Shown in pieces: positions 5,940 to 7,037 of a stretch of DNA of 7,037 nucleotides (positions are counted from its first letter, which is position 1; the number at the start of each line of letters is the position of its first letter). The translations under genes and the position numbers were made by a program. The notes beneath the pieces are model-generated. The model searched no databases. It was not told the DNA's origin and was given only the letters and a program-made list of their open reading frames with translations. This DNA comes from JALZHR01 sp036389695 (lineage in GTDB: Bacteria; Acidobacteriota; Blastocatellia; Pyrinomonadales; Pyrinomonadaceae): the NCBI GenBank assembly GCA_036389695.1, contig DASVWG010000289.1, forward strand, positions 1-7,037, written 5' to 3'.

Positions 5940-7037
5940 CTAATTTTCCTTTTCTTTTTTCGGCGGCACGGCGGGCGGAATATCGCCGTCGTCGGTGATG
6001 GTTAAAATCGGCGTTCGCAGTTTCGGTTTCGGTCGCGACGTGCCTTTCAAAATCGGTGGAGCCTTCGGCGAAGACGCCGTTTTAATTGTCGAAAGCGTTT
6101 CCGAGCGTTTCAGAATCGCGCCGCCGCGTCCGGCTATCCAGAGCTCCGTGCCGCCGCGATAAACGACCGCCTGCAGGGATTTCGACGTCACATTCGGCTG
6201 CATCTCCCAGGTTTTTCCGCCGTCCAGCGTCCGCAAAACCGCGCCTTGTTCGCCGACCGCAATCGCTTCGTTTTTTCGCAAAACCGAGACGGCGTAAAGA
6301 TTCATCTTCACGTTCACTTCCTGGTCAATCCACGTCGCGCCGCCGTCGGTCGTCGATAAAATCGTGCCGTTTGCGCCGACGGTAAAGCCGGTCTTCTCGT
6401 CAAAAAACCCGATGGCGTAAAGATTTTCCTTTAAGTTCGTTTTGACTTTCTGCCACGTCGCGCCGCCGTCTTCCGTGCGCAGAATCGTGCCTTTATCGCC
6501 GACGATAAAGCCGTGTTTGGCGTCGGTAAATTTTATGTCTTCGAGCCAGACTTTGACGCCCGAATCGACATATTCCCAGTACGCGCCCGCCGAATCGGAA
6601 CGCATAATCGTCCCGTTTGCGCCGACGGCAAAGCCGGTTTTCTCGTTGATAAAAGCCACGCCCGACAAATCTTCGCCCGCGCCGGAGATGCCTTTGCCCC
6701 AGCTCGCGCCGCCGTTGATGGTGCGCAAAACCGTGCCTTTGTCGCCGACGATAAAGCCGCGCTCGTCGTTCAGAAAATAAACCGCGTTCAGATTCGTTTC
6801 CACGTCCGAAAAAACCGGCAGCCAGTTTTGCCCGCCGTCATTCGTCAGCCAGATTCTGCCGCGCGAGCCGACCGACCAGCCGAGATTTTCGTTGTAAAAA
6901 GTCAAATCGTTGACGTCTTCGCGCCCGCCTTCCGAAAGTCTCTGCCAGCTGTAGCCGCCGTCGTCGGTGCGAATAATCAAGCCGTTTTCGCCGACCGACC
7001 AGCCGGTGTAATTATCGCTGAAATGAAGCGAAACCAG
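5940..7037 (-). CDS. YCF48/Hcf136-type beta-propeller protein, 5' end off the window
   Basis: The frame stays open to the right edge, so the start lies outside and 365 residues are visible. A TTG at 6980 is a possible start codon but sits in the middle of a repeat and is not the true start. Seven complete units of exactly 41 residues run from 7037 to 6177, followed by a degenerate eighth to about 6100. The consensus is L..V.F.....GF.VG..G.ILRT.DGG.TW, the YCF48 (BNR-like) repeat. This family folds as a beta-propeller. The plant and cyanobacterial members help assemble photosystem II, but similar repeats are common in secreted proteins of non-photosynthetic bacteria. A Pro/Lys-rich tail of ~50 residues ends in PPKKEKEN. 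No partner is visible. A role in the cell envelope is inferred from the family, and no signal peptide can be seen because the N-terminus is missing. The gene converges on prmA. Confidence 0.88.
   Translation of the reverse strand: MVSLHFSDNYTGWSVGENGLIIRTDDGGYSWQRLSEGGREDVNDLTFYNENLGWSVGSRGRIWLTNDGGQNWLPVFSDVETNLNAVYFLNDERGFIVGDKGTVLRTINGGASWGKGISGAGEDLSGVAFINEKTGFAVGANGTIMRSDSAGAYWEYVDSGVKVWLEDIKFTDAKHGFIVGDKGTILRTEDGGATWQKVKTNLKENLYAIGFFDEKTGFTVGANGTILSTTDGGATWIDQEVNVKMNLYAVSVLRKNEAIAVGEQGAVLRTLDGGKTWEMQPNVTSKSLQAVVYRGGTELWIAGRGGAILKRSETLSTIKTASSPKAPPILKGTSRPKPKLRTPILTITDDGDIPPAVPPKKEKEN

Noticed and set aside
5940..6980. TTG at 6980 as the start of the YCF48-type gene
   Set aside because: The reading frame continues to the window edge with a perfect upstream half-repeat (GWSVGENG), so this codon is an internal leucine.

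Overview
This window looks like chromosomal DNA from a bacterium of moderate GC content. Coding style, weak use of Shine-Dalgarno sites, a large secreted TPR protein with a Pro/Thr linker and a secreted-type YCF48 repeat protein all suggest Acidobacteriota, perhaps Blastocatellia. That placement is an impression from gene style, not a search result.

Layout from left to right. Positions 85-606 (minus) hold a 173-residue cytosolic protein I do not recognise. It is divergent from a 1045-residue exported TPR protein at 742-3879 (plus), which has a signal peptide, two blocks of TPR-like helices, a roughly 270-residue Pro/Thr/Glu/Lys-rich linker and a C-terminal beta-type domain with two cysteines. 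After a 123-base gap come era (4003-4902), the ribosome-assembly GTPase, and prmA (4945-5874), the ribosomal protein L11 methyltransferase. These two are on the same strand 42 bases apart and probably form a translation/ribosome operon. A YCF48/Hcf136-type beta-propeller gene converges on prmA from the minus strand (5940-7037) and runs off the right edge, so its 5' end is missing.

The most unusual feature is a set of four short inverted-repeat elements at 604-650, 3884-3960, 5471-5527 and 5860-5933. At least one arm of each is a tandem array of 7-base units. The unit differs from element to element (CATTTAA, AAGGNAA, AGTCGAG, ACGGAAA), but the 7-base period and the palindromic layout are shared. 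One touches the start codon of the left gene, one lies 4 bases after the TPR stop codon, one supplies the prmA stop codon, and one lies inside prmA in frame, adding an extra surface loop to the methyltransferase. They recall the heptanucleotide short tandem repeats of heterocystous cyanobacteria, but here they are folded into hairpins.

No tRNA, rRNA, CRISPR array, transposase or phage gene is visible. No gene-free stretch exceeds about 135 bases.
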